NCBI GenBank assembly: GCA_021730785.1
Contig: JAKFWF010000009.1
Span: 1-60,433, forward strand
Length of the DNA stretch: 60,433 bases
Source: Hyphomicrobiaceae bacterium
GTDB lineage: Bacteria; Pseudomonadota; Alphaproteobacteria; Rhizobiales; Hyphomicrobiaceae
Direction of reading: 5' to 3'
In this document: positions 34,655 through 43,112 of the stretch, in pieces
How positions within the stretch are numbered: the first letter of the stretch is position 1
How the letters are laid out: the number at the start of each line of letters is the position of its first letter
Notes under the pieces: model-generated
What the model was told of the DNA's origin: nothing
The model's database searches: none
What the model saw: only the letters and a program-made list of their open reading frames with translations
Made by a program: the position numbers and the translations under genes

Positions 34655-36166
34655 TCAGCCGCCAAACCCGAAGGCGTCACGCATGGCGCGGCTGTAAAGG
34701 GACGAGGCGAGGTCCGTGAGCTGCATCGGGCGACGGTCGAGGGCTGCAACCGCTGCGAACGCATCCCCCGTAAGCGGCGACGCATGTCCTTCGGTGCGGG
34801 TCAGGACTGCGCTGATGTGGTGGTCGAGCGTCAGGCTGCCGGCAGCTTCCCAGCTCTCGAACAGCTGGTTGCCGCTGAGCCGGATACCCGGCGGCATTCG
34901 CGCGAGGCGCCGTGTGGCGTCTGATCCGAGGAAGGTGGCGCCCGCGCCCGCGCCGCGCAATTCAGCGGCCGGATCATCGCCTTGGGTCGCCGCTGGCCAG
35001 CTGAGCGTCGCAGCCAACTCAGCATCGACCACCAGCTTATCAATAGACACACCATCGTCGAGATCGACCGCGCCGATTGCCCCGATGATCGCATTGGCGC
35101 CGAGGTGCCACGCCGCCGTTAGCCAGCGTGCGGTCTCGGCCGAGCCAAGCGCGTCGAAGCCTTTGGAGCTGGTCGCCGGGCCGAAGGCATAGAACGGCAG
35201 TTGCCAGTGCCGGCTGAGGGCGATCGCCCCGCCCATTGTTGCGACAGCGTCGGCCGTACCGACGAGTGGCAGGCCATTGCGCATCGACACGTCGGCAAAG
35301 GTGCCGCCGATGGCGACCGGCTGGCCCGGTGTCAGTGCCTGGGCCAGCGCGACGCCGGCCATCGCTTCGGCGGCGAAGCGGACGAGCGCCCCCTCGCGCG
35401 TGGCCGGCGCATTGGCCCCGATCAGAATTGTGGGCGCAATGATGAGGCCTTGGGCGCCAGTTCCGGTTGCCATCAACGCTTCGAGCAATGGCTCATCGAA
35501 CGTCAGGCACGCGGCGACCGGCGCCGCGATCATCAGCCGGCAGTCACCGTGGCCGCCCACTGCGGCGACCAGATCGTGCGCCGCGATCGACGATCCGGCA
35601 ACTGCCAGCAGCGGGGAGGTGCTGCTTTGGATGAGCCCCGCGAGACGGGCAGCCGCGCTGACGTCGCGCGCTGCCAGATGCAAGGCCGAGGCACCGTAGC
35701 CAAGTGCGGGCATGTGGGTGGCGATCGATGCGAAGCGCTGCGCGTCGTCAGTTCGCAGGGGACGGCGGATCGCACCTTCCCACACGTGTGCCGCGGTCAT
35801 CGCCGCTCCGAAGGTCGACAGTGCAGCAGAAACCTCCAGCGATCGCGCCGGCTCGCGCGCCACGTGTGTGAAGCGGCGCGGCGCCAGCGCCAGCAACTCG
35901 CGCCCGCGTTCGGCGGGGAACTTCACGCTGGTGGCCGTGGCCAACAGTCCGGCCTTGGTGCACCGCTCGGCGAGGGCCGCTGGCAACTGGCAGGCGATGC
36001 CGACGTCTTCGAGTATCGACACAGCAGCGGTGGTTAAACGCGCGAGATCCAAGCCGGCGCCGCCCTCGGCCAGGCATGGTGGCAGGCGGCCGCGTGGCGC
36101 TGCTGCGGCTGCCCTCGCAACCTGTTGTCGCCGCCGAACCGGCTGTGCTCTCTCGTCATCTGCCAC
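34655..36166 (-). CDS. MttB-family (non-pyrrolysine) corrinoid methyltransferase
   Basis: 503-residue member of the trimethylamine methyltransferase MttB superfamily. It has an Arg/Ala-rich N-terminus, then LTTAAVSILEDVGIACQLPAALAERC, ALAPRRFTHVAREPARSLEV and, further on, RNGLPLVGTADAVATMGGAIALSRHWQLPFYAFG. The reading frame is uninterrupted, with no in-frame amber codon, so it belongs to the MtgB-like branch that demethylates quaternary amines such as glycine betaine, not the pyrrolysine enzymes. It would pass the methyl group to the neighbouring corrinoid protein. It is divergent from that gene and ends 7 bases from bmt. The substrate is unknown. Confidence 0.82.
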   Translation of the reverse strand: MADDERAQPVRRRQQVARAAAAAPRGRLPPCLAEGGAGLDLARLTTAAVSILEDVGIACQLPAALAERCTKAGLLATATSVKFPAERGRELLALAPRRFTHVAREPARSLEVSAALSTFGAAMTAAHVWEGAIRRPLRTDDAQRFASIATHMPALGYGASALHLAARDVSAAARLAGLIQSSTSPLLAVAGSSIAAHDLVAAVGGHGDCRLMIAAPVAACLTFDEPLLEALMATGTGAQGLIIAPTILIGANAPATREGALVRFAAEAMAGVALAQALTPGQPVAIGGTFADVSMRNGLPLVGTADAVATMGGAIALSRHWQLPFYAFGPATSSKGFDALGSAETARWLTAAWHLGANAIIGAIGAVDLDDGVSIDKLVVDAELAATLSWPAATQGDDPAAELRGAGAGATFLGSDATRRLARMPPGIRLSGNQLFESWEAAGSLTLDHHISAVLTRTEGHASPLTGDAFAAVAALDRRPMQLTDLASSLYSRAMRDAFGFGG

Positions 36167-36273
36167 CGTCTGGCGCTCCCACTGTGCGGTATCGACTAGC
36201 CCTTGACTTCGCCTAGCGCAGAATGGACCACTATGTCTGCGCCGTAGCAGGCGACCCCAGAGGACCTCGTTGC

Positions 36274-36972
36274 ATGGCCGACGACGACATCATTCTAGCC
36301 AATCTCGACGATGCCGCGCTGGTCGAGCAGATGCACCAGGACCTCTATGACGGCCTGAAGGACGAGGTTGTGGAGGGCGTCAACATCCTGCTGGCGCGCG
36401 GATGGACACCCTACAAGACGCTGACCGAAAGCCTCGTCGAGGGCATGCGTATCGTCGGTATCGATTTCCGCGATGGCATTTTGTTCGTGCCCGAAGTGCT
36501 GCTCGCCGCCAACGCCATGAAAGCCGGCATGGCGGTGCTGCGGCCGTTGCTGATCGCCAGCGGCGCGCCACGCCAGGGCCGCATCGTCATCGGCACCGTC
36601 AAGGGCGACATCCATGACATCGGCAAGAACCTGGTGGGCATGATGATGGAAGGCGCCGGCTTCGAGGTGATTGATCTCGGCATCAACAATGGCGTCGAGA
36701 AGTACCTGGCGGCCATCGAGGAGCACAAGCCCGACATCATCGGCATGTCGGCGTTGTTGACGACGACGATGCCCTATATGAAGGTTGTGATCGACACGCT
36801 GAAGGAAAAAGGCATGCGCGACGACTTTATCGTGATGGTGGGCGGCGCGCCGTTGAATGAGGATTTCGCCAAGGCCGTGGGCGCCGACGCCTACGGCCGC
36901 GACGCCGCCGTGACCGTCGAACTCGCCAAGGACCTGCTCATGCGCAAGCACAACCAGCGGATGGGAACGTGA
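36274..36972 (+). CDS. Corrinoid (B12-binding) methyl carrier protein, MtbC/MtgC-like
   Basis: 232-residue protein with an N-terminal helical cap (VVEGVNILLARGWTPYKTLTESLVEGMRIVGIDF) and a Rossmann-like cobalamin domain. The Co-ligand motif GDIHDIGKNL contains D112, H114 and G117; MSALLTTTMPYM and VGGAPLNEDFAKAVGADAYG follow. It carries the methyl group from the MttB-like enzyme to an acceptor methyltransferase. AGAGGA upstream supports ATG 36274. It is divergent from the MttB-like gene and followed after 37 bases by a solute-binding protein gene on the same strand. Confidence 0.93.
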   Translation: MADDDIILANLDDAALVEQMHQDLYDGLKDEVVEGVNILLARGWTPYKTLTESLVEGMRIVGIDFRDGILFVPEVLLAANAMKAGMAVLRPLLIASGAPRQGRIVIGTVKGDIHDIGKNLVGMMMEGAGFEVIDLGINNGVEKYLAAIEEHKPDIIGMSALLTTTMPYMKVVIDTLKEKGMRDDFIVMVGGAPLNEDFAKAVGADAYGRDAAVTVELAKDLLMRKHNQRMGT

Positions 36973-37009
36973 TGAGCCGAATTTCAACAACTGAAACCAG
37001 GAGAACGAT

Positions 37010-38587
37010 GTGAGGACTGCGTCAAGACTTTGGACTGCGGTTGGAATGGCTGTTCTGCTGCCATCTGCGACCATGGCCCAGACGCCGAAAACGGGCGGCA
37101 TGCTCAGCTATGCGGTGACAGCCGAAGCGCCAACTACCGATTGTCACTCGACGACGACCTACGCCGCCGTGCACGTGCTGGCGCCGCATTACTCGCTGCT
37201 GCTGAAGGTCGATCCGGACAATTATCCCAAGCCCAAGCCCGATATCGCCGAGAGCTGGACGGTATCGGCCGACCGCCTCACCTACACGTTCAAGATCCGC
37301 TCCGGCGTGCTGTTCCACGACGGCACGCCGCTCGGCGCGCGCGATGTGAAGGCGACCTTCGACCGCCTGCGTGCGCCTCCGGCCAGCGTGCTGTCGATCC
37401 GCAAGGAGCTGTTCAGCGACATCGCAACCATCGAGGCGCCGGATGCCTCGACCGTGATCATGAAGCTGAAGGCGCCGGATGCCTCGCTGCTCGACACACT
37501 GGCGCTGCCCTACAACTGTATCTACAGCGCCGACCGCCTGGAGAAGGACCCGAACTTCCCCGAGAAGAATGTGATGGGAAGTGGTCCCTTCGTGCACGTC
37601 GAACACGTCAACGGCTCGCACTGGGTCGGCAAGAAGTTCGACAAGTACTGGGAGAAGGGCAAGCCCTATCTCGATGGCTTCCGCGCCAACTTCATCAAGT
37701 CGAGCGCGCTGGTGACTTCGATTCAGGGCGGGCAGGTACAGGCCGAGTTCCGTTCGATCTCGCCCGGCGAGCGCACGCAGCTGGTGACCAACCTCAAGGA
37801 TCGCATCACGATCCAGGAGTCGCCCTGGGTCTGCAAGGTCGACCTCCTGTTCAACAGCGAGGCCAAGCCGTTCGACAACGCGAAGATTCGCCGCGCCCTG
37901 TCGATGGCGATCGACCGGTGGGGCGCATCCGATGCGCTGTCCAAGATCACGATCCTGAAGCCCGTAGGTGGGCCGCTGCTGCCGGGCTCGCCCTTCGCAA
38001 TTGGCAATGATCAGCTGGACACATTGCCGGGCTTTGGCCGCAACATCGAGAAGGCGCGCGCCGACGCCAAGCAACTATTGGCCGACGCCGGTTTCGGCGA
38101 CATGAAAATCAAGCTGCTCAATCGCAACGTCAACCATCCGTTCACCCCGTTGGGCGTCTATGTCATCGACCAGTGGCGCCGCATCGGTGTGATGAGCGAG
38201 CACGCCCAGGTCGACGTCGCACAGCAGAAGTCGGCGATCGCCAAGGGCGAGTATACGGTTGCCCTCGACGCGTTCTGCGCCGACTCGGATGATCCAAAGC
38301 CGTTGTTCCTGCAGCACCTGTCGAAGAGCCGTTCGCCGCGCAACGTGACGCGCAACGAAAACCCTGAACTCGATGCGCTCTACGACAAGTTCAAGGCCTC
38401 GACCGACGACGTCGCACGGCGAGCCCTGGCGACGGACATGCAACTGCTGATCATCAACGGCGCCTATAGTGTGCCGGTGCTGTGGTACAGCCGGATCGTC
38501 GCGCACACCTCGGCCATGAAGGGCTGGAAGGCACTCCCCACACACTTCGCCAACCAGGATCTCGCCGACGTGTGGTTGAGCGAGTAG
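37010..38587 (+). CDS. ABC transporter substrate-binding protein, family 5 (DppA/OppA-like)
   Basis: 525-residue periplasmic binding protein with signal peptide LWTAVGMAVLLPSATMAQT (cleavage after AMA/Q near residue 23). The SBP_bac_5 features are present: LKVDPDNYPKPKPDIAESWTVSADRLTYTFKIRSGVLFHDGTPLGARDVKATFDRL, then NVMGSGPF and FDNAKIRRALSMAIDR. It would bind a peptide, opine or similar polar compound. Translation starts at GTG 37010 with GGAG seven bases before it (the nearby ATG is immediately followed by TGA). No permease or ATPase genes are adjacent, so it must use a transporter encoded elsewhere. It may feed the corrinoid pathway. Confidence 0.88.
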   Translation: MRTASRLWTAVGMAVLLPSATMAQTPKTGGMLSYAVTAEAPTTDCHSTTTYAAVHVLAPHYSLLLKVDPDNYPKPKPDIAESWTVSADRLTYTFKIRSGVLFHDGTPLGARDVKATFDRLRAPPASVLSIRKELFSDIATIEAPDASTVIMKLKAPDASLLDTLALPYNCIYSADRLEKDPNFPEKNVMGSGPFVHVEHVNGSHWVGKKFDKYWEKGKPYLDGFRANFIKSSALVTSIQGGQVQAEFRSISPGERTQLVTNLKDRITIQESPWVCKVDLLFNSEAKPFDNAKIRRALSMAIDRWGASDALSKITILKPVGGPLLPGSPFAIGNDQLDTLPGFGRNIEKARADAKQLLADAGFGDMKIKLLNRNVNHPFTPLGVYVIDQWRRIGVMSEHAQVDVAQQKSAIAKGEYTVALDAFCADSDDPKPLFLQHLSKSRSPRNVTRNENPELDALYDKFKASTDDVARRALATDMQLLIINGAYSVPVLWYSRIVAHTSAMKGWKALPTHFANQDLADVWLSE

Positions 38588-38668
38588 GAACGGGCGAGGG
38601 GACGCCGTGACGCGGAGGGGCAATCGTGCGATGATTGCGCCGGCCCAACCATGCGGATGCTTCTCATG

Positions 38669-39256
38669 CTGAAGGCGAAATTCCCGGAAATGACCGCCGA
38701 CGAATTCCTGGTCTGGAATTTGTCGCAGGACGAAAAATATGAACTCGTCGACGGCATTCCGGTGCCACTGCATGCCCGAGCGGGAGCGGCGCGTGGGCAT
38801 GATTTCATCATCGTAAACCTCATCAGGCGGTTGGGTAACCGACTGCAGGCAACACCCTGCCGCCCGACCACCAGCGATCAGGCCGTGCGAACGGCGATCA
38901 AGAAAATCCGCCAGCCTGACGTGACGATCGAATGCGGATCGGCATCGGATGACAGCCTCGAGGTTGTCCAGCCGGTCGCCGTGTTCGAGGTGCTTTCGCC
39001 CAGCAACCGCCCGGGCGATATCGTGCGCAAAATCGAAGAGTACAAGCGGCATCCAGCGATCCGGCATATCATTCTGATCGAGCCTGGCGTGGTCAGCGTC
39101 ACCTGCCTGAGCAGCGATGCGGCCGGCGTGTGGTCCGACCGCACCCTCACGCGGCTCGCCGAGACGCTCACCCTCGATCCGCCGGGTGTTGGGTTGCCGC
39201 TCACCGAGATCTACGAAGGCCTGTCGCCAACCGAAGACGCCAGAGACGACGCGTGA
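38669..39256 (+). CDS. Uma2-family putative endonuclease (copy 1)
   Basis: 195-residue protein of the Uma2 (DUF820) PD-(D/E)XK-like family. It begins MTADEFLVWNLSQDEKYELVDGIPVPLHARAG; the core has KIRQPDVTIEC with D85, VFEVLSPSNRPGD with E108, and KIEEYKRHPAIRHIILIEP. Its biological role is unknown. Three Met codons lie between 38651 and 38669; the last aligns with the start of the second copy at 43113. It sits between the solute-binding gene and the DUF1638 gene, whose GTG start overlaps its TGA, so an apparently unrelated gene has become translationally coupled to the corrinoid cluster. Confidence 0.82.
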   Translation: MKAKFPEMTADEFLVWNLSQDEKYELVDGIPVPLHARAGAARGHDFIIVNLIRRLGNRLQATPCRPTTSDQAVRTAIKKIRQPDVTIECGSASDDSLEVVQPVAVFEVLSPSNRPGDIVRKIEEYKRHPAIRHIILIEPGVVSVTCLSSDAAGVWSDRTLTRLAETLTLDPPGVGLPLTEIYEGLSPTEDARDDA

Positions 39257-39855
39257 GTTCGCGTCCGACGCCCGCCTCCCCCCGCTCCCTCGTCATCGCC
39301 TGCGGGGCGCTGATCCGTGAATTGCAGGTGTTGATCGCCCAGGCTGGCCGCACCGATATCGACCTCAAGGCGATTCCGGCGAGCTATCACAACCGGCCCG
39401 AGAAGATCACGCCGGCAGTGGCGCGGCGCATCGCTTGGGCACGCTCTCGCTATGACCGCATCTTCGTCGCCTATGGCGACTGCGGCACGGGCGGCAGTCT
39501 CGACCAGCTTCTTGCGCGCGAAGGCGTCGAGCGGCTGCCGGGCGCCCATTGCTATGCGTTCTTTTCCGGCGTCGAGGCGTTCGCCGCGCGCGGCGATACC
39601 GACATGACGAGCTTCTTCCTCACCGATTTCCTGGTGCGGCATTTCCAGTCGCTCGTCATCCGCGGCCTCGGCCTCGACCGGCATCCCGAGCTGCGCGACA
39701 CCTACTTCGGCAACTACGAGAGGGTCGTCTATCTCTCGCAGATGCCGACGCCTGCGCTGATCGCCGAGGCAGAGGCTGCGGCCCGCACGCTCCGCCTCGC
39801 CTTCGAGCACCGCTGCGTCGGGTTCGGCGAGTTGAGTCGCGCGGTCGGCGCCTGA
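39253..39855 (+). CDS. DUF1638 family protein
   Basis: 200-residue cytosolic protein matching DUF1638: [13 protein letters not shown] at the start, [52 protein letters not shown], and [26 protein letters not shown]. The family travels with MttB-type methyltransferases and corrinoid proteins and has conserved Cys and His residues that could bind metal, but its function is not established. GTG 39253 overlaps the Uma2 stop (GTGA). Its own stop overlaps an ATG at 39855 that could be an early start for the next gene. Confidence 0.85.
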   Translation: MSSRPTPASPRSLVIACGALIRELQVLIAQAGRTDIDLKAIPASYHNRPEKITPAVARRIAWARSRYDRIFVAYGDCGTGGSLDQLLAREGVERLPGAHCYAFFSGVEAFAARGDTDMTSFFLTDFLVRHFQSLVIRGLGLDRHPELRDTYFGNYERVVYLSQMPTPALIAEAEAAARTLRLAFEHRCVGFGELSRAVGA

Positions 39856-39938
39856 TGTCTGCAGTCTTGCCATTGTCATACCCAGCGACACATAGTGTCA
39901 CCTATCAGTCGTTCAGCACACAGGAACAGGAGCCTGCC

Positions 39939-40820
39939 ATGGCCAGTGACCGCAACTTCGAGGCCGATGCCGCGAGCCTGAAGCCCATCACCGACTTCAC
40001 CCGCAGGAGCATGATGGTGACGACTCTTGCAACCGGCTTTGCCGCCTCCGTCCAGCCGGTGATGGCGCAGACGACGATCACCACCGACACGGCCGGACTT
40101 GAGGCTGGCGAAGTCAAGATCAAAACCGCCGATGGCGAGATCCCGGCCTATCGCGCCATGCCGGCCACTGGAACGGGCTTTGCGACCATCCTCGTCGTGC
40201 AGGAGATCTTCGGCGTGCACGAGCACATCAAGGACGTGTGCCGCCGCCTCGCCAAGATGGGCTATTTTGCCGTCGCACCTGAAATGTACGCGCGCCAGGG
40301 CGATGTTTCGAAACTGAAGTCGATCGATGAAATCCGCCCCATCGTCGCCAAGGTGCCGGACAAACAAGTGATGGCCGACCTCGACGCCACGGTTGCCTTC
40401 GCCAAGGCCTCGGGCAAGGCCGACGTATCGAAACTCGCCATCACCGGCTTCTGCTGGGGCGGGCGCGTCACGTGGCTCTATGCGGCGCACAATCCAGGCC
40501 TCAAGGCCGGCATCGCCTGGTATGGTCGCCTCGTGGGCGACGCCTCCGAGATGACGCCGAAGCACCCGGTCGATCTCGCAGCCGACCTCAAGGCGCCGGT
40601 GCTTGGCCTCTATGGCGGCGCCGACGCCGGCATTCCGGTCGATACGGTCGACAAGATGAAGGCTGCCTGCGCGGCCGCCAAGAAAGCCTGCGACTTCACG
40701 GTCTATCCCGACATGCCGCACGCCTTCCATGCCGACTACCGCGCTAGCTACCGGGAGGCGGCGGCCAAGGACGGCTGGGCGAAGCTGACTGCGTTCCTCA
40801 AGGCGCAGGGTGTTTCGTGA
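39939..40820 (+). CDS. Dienelactone hydrolase family protein with Tat-like signal
   Basis: 293-residue alpha/beta hydrolase of the dienelactone hydrolase family. The catalytic triad is the nucleophile Cys in ITGFCWGGR, Asp in [10 protein letters not shown] and His in PHAFHADY. The N-terminus carries a twin-arginine-like signal, [23 protein letters not shown], so the enzyme is probably exported folded, as for several related hydrolases. AGGAG precedes ATG 39939; an earlier ATG at 39855 overlaps the DUF1638 stop. Its stop overlaps the GTG of the racemase-like gene, linking the two. The substrate is unknown. Confidence 0.88.
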   Translation: MASDRNFEADAASLKPITDFTRRSMMVTTLATGFAASVQPVMAQTTITTDTAGLEAGEVKIKTADGEIPAYRAMPATGTGFATILVVQEIFGVHEHIKDVCRRLAKMGYFAVAPEMYARQGDVSKLKSIDEIRPIVAKVPDKQVMADLDATVAFAKASGKADVSKLAITGFCWGGRVTWLYAAHNPGLKAGIAWYGRLVGDASEMTPKHPVDLAADLKAPVLGLYGGADAGIPVDTVDKMKAACAAAKKACDFTVYPDMPHAFHADYRASYREAAAKDGWAKLTAFLKAQGVS

Positions 40821-41473
40821 CCAAGCGCATCGCTTGCCTGCATACGGCCGAGAGCAACATCGCGGTGTTCGAGGCGGCCGCGCGCGGCCTCGACGTTAAG
40901 CTCATCCACGTGGTGCGGGGTGACCTGCTGAGCGAGGCCGAGGCGGTGGGCGAGCTCACGCCCGAGATCACCCGGCAGACGGCGGACGCGTTGCTCGCCA
41001 TGACCGACGGCGCCGATGCCGTGCTGTTGACCTGCTCGACGGTCGGGCCTGGTGCTGGGGAGGCGGCAGGCCAGGCGGACATGCCGATTTTGCGCGCGGA
41101 TGCGGCGCTGGCCGAGGCCGCGGTACGTGCCGGCGGCAGAATCGTCGTGCTGTGCGCGGTATCGACCACCGTCCGCCCGACGCGCGCCCTGTTCGACGCG
41201 GCGGCGCAGGGCTCATCGGCGATCATCGACGTGCGGTTGATCGACAAGGCTGCGTGGGCCGCCTTCCGCGCCGGCAAGACGAAGACCTATTTCGAGTTGG
41301 TGGCCGCCGCCAGCGATGCCGCGTTCGAAGCCGGCACCGACGTTGTCGCATTCGCCCAGGCGTCGATGACGGGGGCGGCCGGCCTGGTGACTCAGGGCAC
41401 GGTGCTGACCAGTCCCAGCGTCGGCCTCGCGCTCGCCCGAGATGCAGCCATGGGCAAGCGGGCGGTGGGTTGA
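40817..41473 (+). CDS. Aspartate/glutamate racemase-superfamily protein lacking second cysteine
   Basis: 218-residue protein of the Asp/Glu/hydantoin racemase superfamily. The first catalytic cysteine is C73 in [11 protein letters not shown]. At the place where two-base racemases have a second cysteine, near residue 180, the sequence reads [14 protein letters not shown]. That rules out a standard two-cysteine racemase and suggests a one-cysteine relative (such as a decarboxylase or isomerase) or an altered reaction. Translation starts at GTG 40817 within the stop of the dienelactone hydrolase gene, so the two proteins probably work on the same compound. Confidence 0.78.
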   Translation: MTKRIACLHTAESNIAVFEAAARGLDVKLIHVVRGDLLSEAEAVGELTPEITRQTADALLAMTDGADAVLLTCSTVGPGAGEAAGQADMPILRADAALAEAAVRAGGRIVVLCAVSTTVRPTRALFDAAAQGSSAIIDVRLIDKAAWAAFRAGKTKTYFELVAAASDAAFEAGTDVVAFAQASMTGAAGLVTQGTVLTSPSVGLALARDAAMGKRAVG

Positions 41474-41492
41474 TCGCTGACGGTCGTGGGAC

Positions 41493-43025
41493 TCACATCG
41501 TCGCGCCGATCTGCCAGGGGACGTATTCGGCATCGCCGTAGCCGAGCAGCTCCGACTTCGTTTTCTCGCCGGACGCCACGCGCAGCAGCGCGTCGAATAT
41601 CTCGGCGCCCTTGGTTGCCAACGGCACGCCGTCGAGCACGTCGCCGCAGTTGATGTCCATGTCGTCGATCATGCGATGGTACATCTCGGAGTTGGTGGCC
41701 AACTTGATCGACGGCGTCGGCTTGCAGCCGTAGGCAGAACCGCGCCCAGTCGTGAAAATCAGCATGTTGCAGCCGCCCGCCACCTGCCCCGTCGCCGCGA
41801 CCGGATCGTAGCCGGGCGTGTCCATGTAGACGAAGCCCTTCGTGCGTACCGGCTCGGCGTAGTGGTAGACGCCGCGCAAGGTCGTTGAGCCGCCCTTGGC
41901 CGCCGCCCCCAGCGACTTTTCCAGGATCGTCGTCAGTCCGCCAGCTTTGTTGCCGGGCGAAGGATTGTTGTCCATGCTCATGCGCGCGCGTGCGGTGTAG
42001 TCCTCCCACCACTTGATGATGCCGACGAGCTTCTCGCCGATCTCGCGCGATGCAGCGCGGCGCGTGAGCAGGTGCTCGGCGCCGTAGATCTCCGGCGTCT
42101 CGGACAGAACCGCCGTGCCGCCGTGGCGGACGAGTTCGTCGACCGCGAGACCAAGCGCCACGTTGGCGGTAATGCCCGAGTAGCCGTCCGAGCCGCCGCA
42201 CTGCAACGCCAGCATCAGTTCCGACGCCGGAATGGTCGTGCGCGTCGCCTTGTTGACGATCGGCAGCATGGCGCGGACGGCCTCCACGCCGGCTGCGATC
42301 GTCTTCTTGGTGCCGCCGGTGTCCTGGATGGTCATGGTGCGGAACGTGTCGCTCTCCTTCACGTTGTAGGCAGCTTTCATGCGGGCGATCTGGAAGCCCT
42401 CACAGCCCAGGCCCACCACCAGGACGCCCGCCATGTTGGGGTTGCAGGCATAGCCCCACGTCGTGCGCTTGAGGACTTCGAACGTCTCGCCGTCGCTGTC
42501 GATGCCGCAGCCGGTCGAGTGCACCAGGGGTATGATGCCATCGATGTTCGGGTACTGTTCGAGAATGCCCGATCGGTTGACCGCTTCGGCAATGAAGCGG
42601 GCGACGGTCGCCGAGCAGTTCACGGATGTCATCACGCCGATGTAATTGCGCGTGCCGACCGCCCCGCTGGCGCGGCGGAAGCCCTGGAAGGTTGCCTGCT
42701 GCGCGATCGGCAGGATCATTTCGTCGCGCGCGTCCTGGGCATAGGCGTAGTCGCGCTCGAAGGCGGCAAAGCTGCAGTTGTGGGTGTGCACGTGGTCGCC
42801 GGGCGCGATGTCGCTCGAGGCAAAGCCGATGATCTGGCCGAATTTCAGGATGGCTGCGCCCTTGGCAGTCGCGGCGGTCGCCATCTTGTGCCCGCGCATG
42901 ACGCGCTGGCGTGCCGTGACGCCCTCTGGTCCAGCGCCCACCTCCACCGTGTCGACGGCGACGATGACGTTGTCATTTGGGTTGAGGCGCAAGGTGCGGG
43001 GGGCGTTGGGGAGCTTGGGCGACAT
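41493..43025 (-). CDS. UxaA-family sugar-acid dehydratase (altronate/galactarate type)
   Basis: 510-residue dehydratase of the UxaA/GarD family. The N-terminal SAF domain (DNVIVAVDTVEVGAG, IIGFASSDIAPGDHVHTHN) leads into the catalytic part, with SVNCSATVARFIAE, HSTGCGIDSDGE, GLGCEGFQ, LQCGGSDGYSGITAN and VAGGCNMLIFTTGRGSAYGCKPTPSIKLATN. Conserved Cys and His residues should bind the catalytic iron. These enzymes remove water from altronate, galactarate or related acids. ATG 43025 begins the conserved segment; the frame runs far upstream only as a shadow. A palindromic site lies 27-50 bases before the start. Confidence 0.9.
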   Translation of the reverse strand: MSPKLPNAPRTLRLNPNDNVIVAVDTVEVGAGPEGVTARQRVMRGHKMATAATAKGAAILKFGQIIGFASSDIAPGDHVHTHNCSFAAFERDYAYAQDARDEMILPIAQQATFQGFRRASGAVGTRNYIGVMTSVNCSATVARFIAEAVNRSGILEQYPNIDGIIPLVHSTGCGIDSDGETFEVLKRTTWGYACNPNMAGVLVVGLGCEGFQIARMKAAYNVKESDTFRTMTIQDTGGTKKTIAAGVEAVRAMLPIVNKATRTTIPASELMLALQCGGSDGYSGITANVALGLAVDELVRHGGTAVLSETPEIYGAEHLLTRRAASREIGEKLVGIIKWWEDYTARARMSMDNNPSPGNKAGGLTTILEKSLGAAAKGGSTTLRGVYHYAEPVRTKGFVYMDTPGYDPVAATGQVAGGCNMLIFTTGRGSAYGCKPTPSIKLATNSEMYHRMIDDMDINCGDVLDGVPLATKGAEIFDALLRVASGEKTKSELLGYGDAEYVPWQIGATM

Positions 43026-43051
43026 GGGCAGCGATGTCCTCGGGCAGACCA

Positions 43052-43077
43052 TTTTGGAATTAGCGAATTCAGCTATT
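43052..43077. promoter_or_regulatory. GAATT-N4-AATTC inverted repeat between uxaA-like and Uma2 genes
   Basis: TTTTGGAATTAGCGAATTCA holds a perfect inverted repeat GAATT (43057-43061) and AATTC (43066-43070) in the 87-base gap between the divergent dehydratase and Uma2 genes. A similar AT-rich palindrome lies before the GntR gene at 44712, making a shared regulator site possible. Confidence 0.35.
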
Positions 43078-43112
43078 CTGGTTACAGCTGCAAAATCAAG
43101 GACGCTGCCCGC

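Noticed and set aside
34655-36166. Pyrrolysine (amber) codon in the MttB-like gene
   Set aside because: The frame runs from start to stop with no internal TAG, so this is the non-pyrrolysine branch.
36196-36235. TTGACT as a -35 element for the corrinoid protein gene
   Set aside because: No acceptable -10 hexamer occurs at 16-18 bases; spacing to the next AT-rich hexamer is too long.
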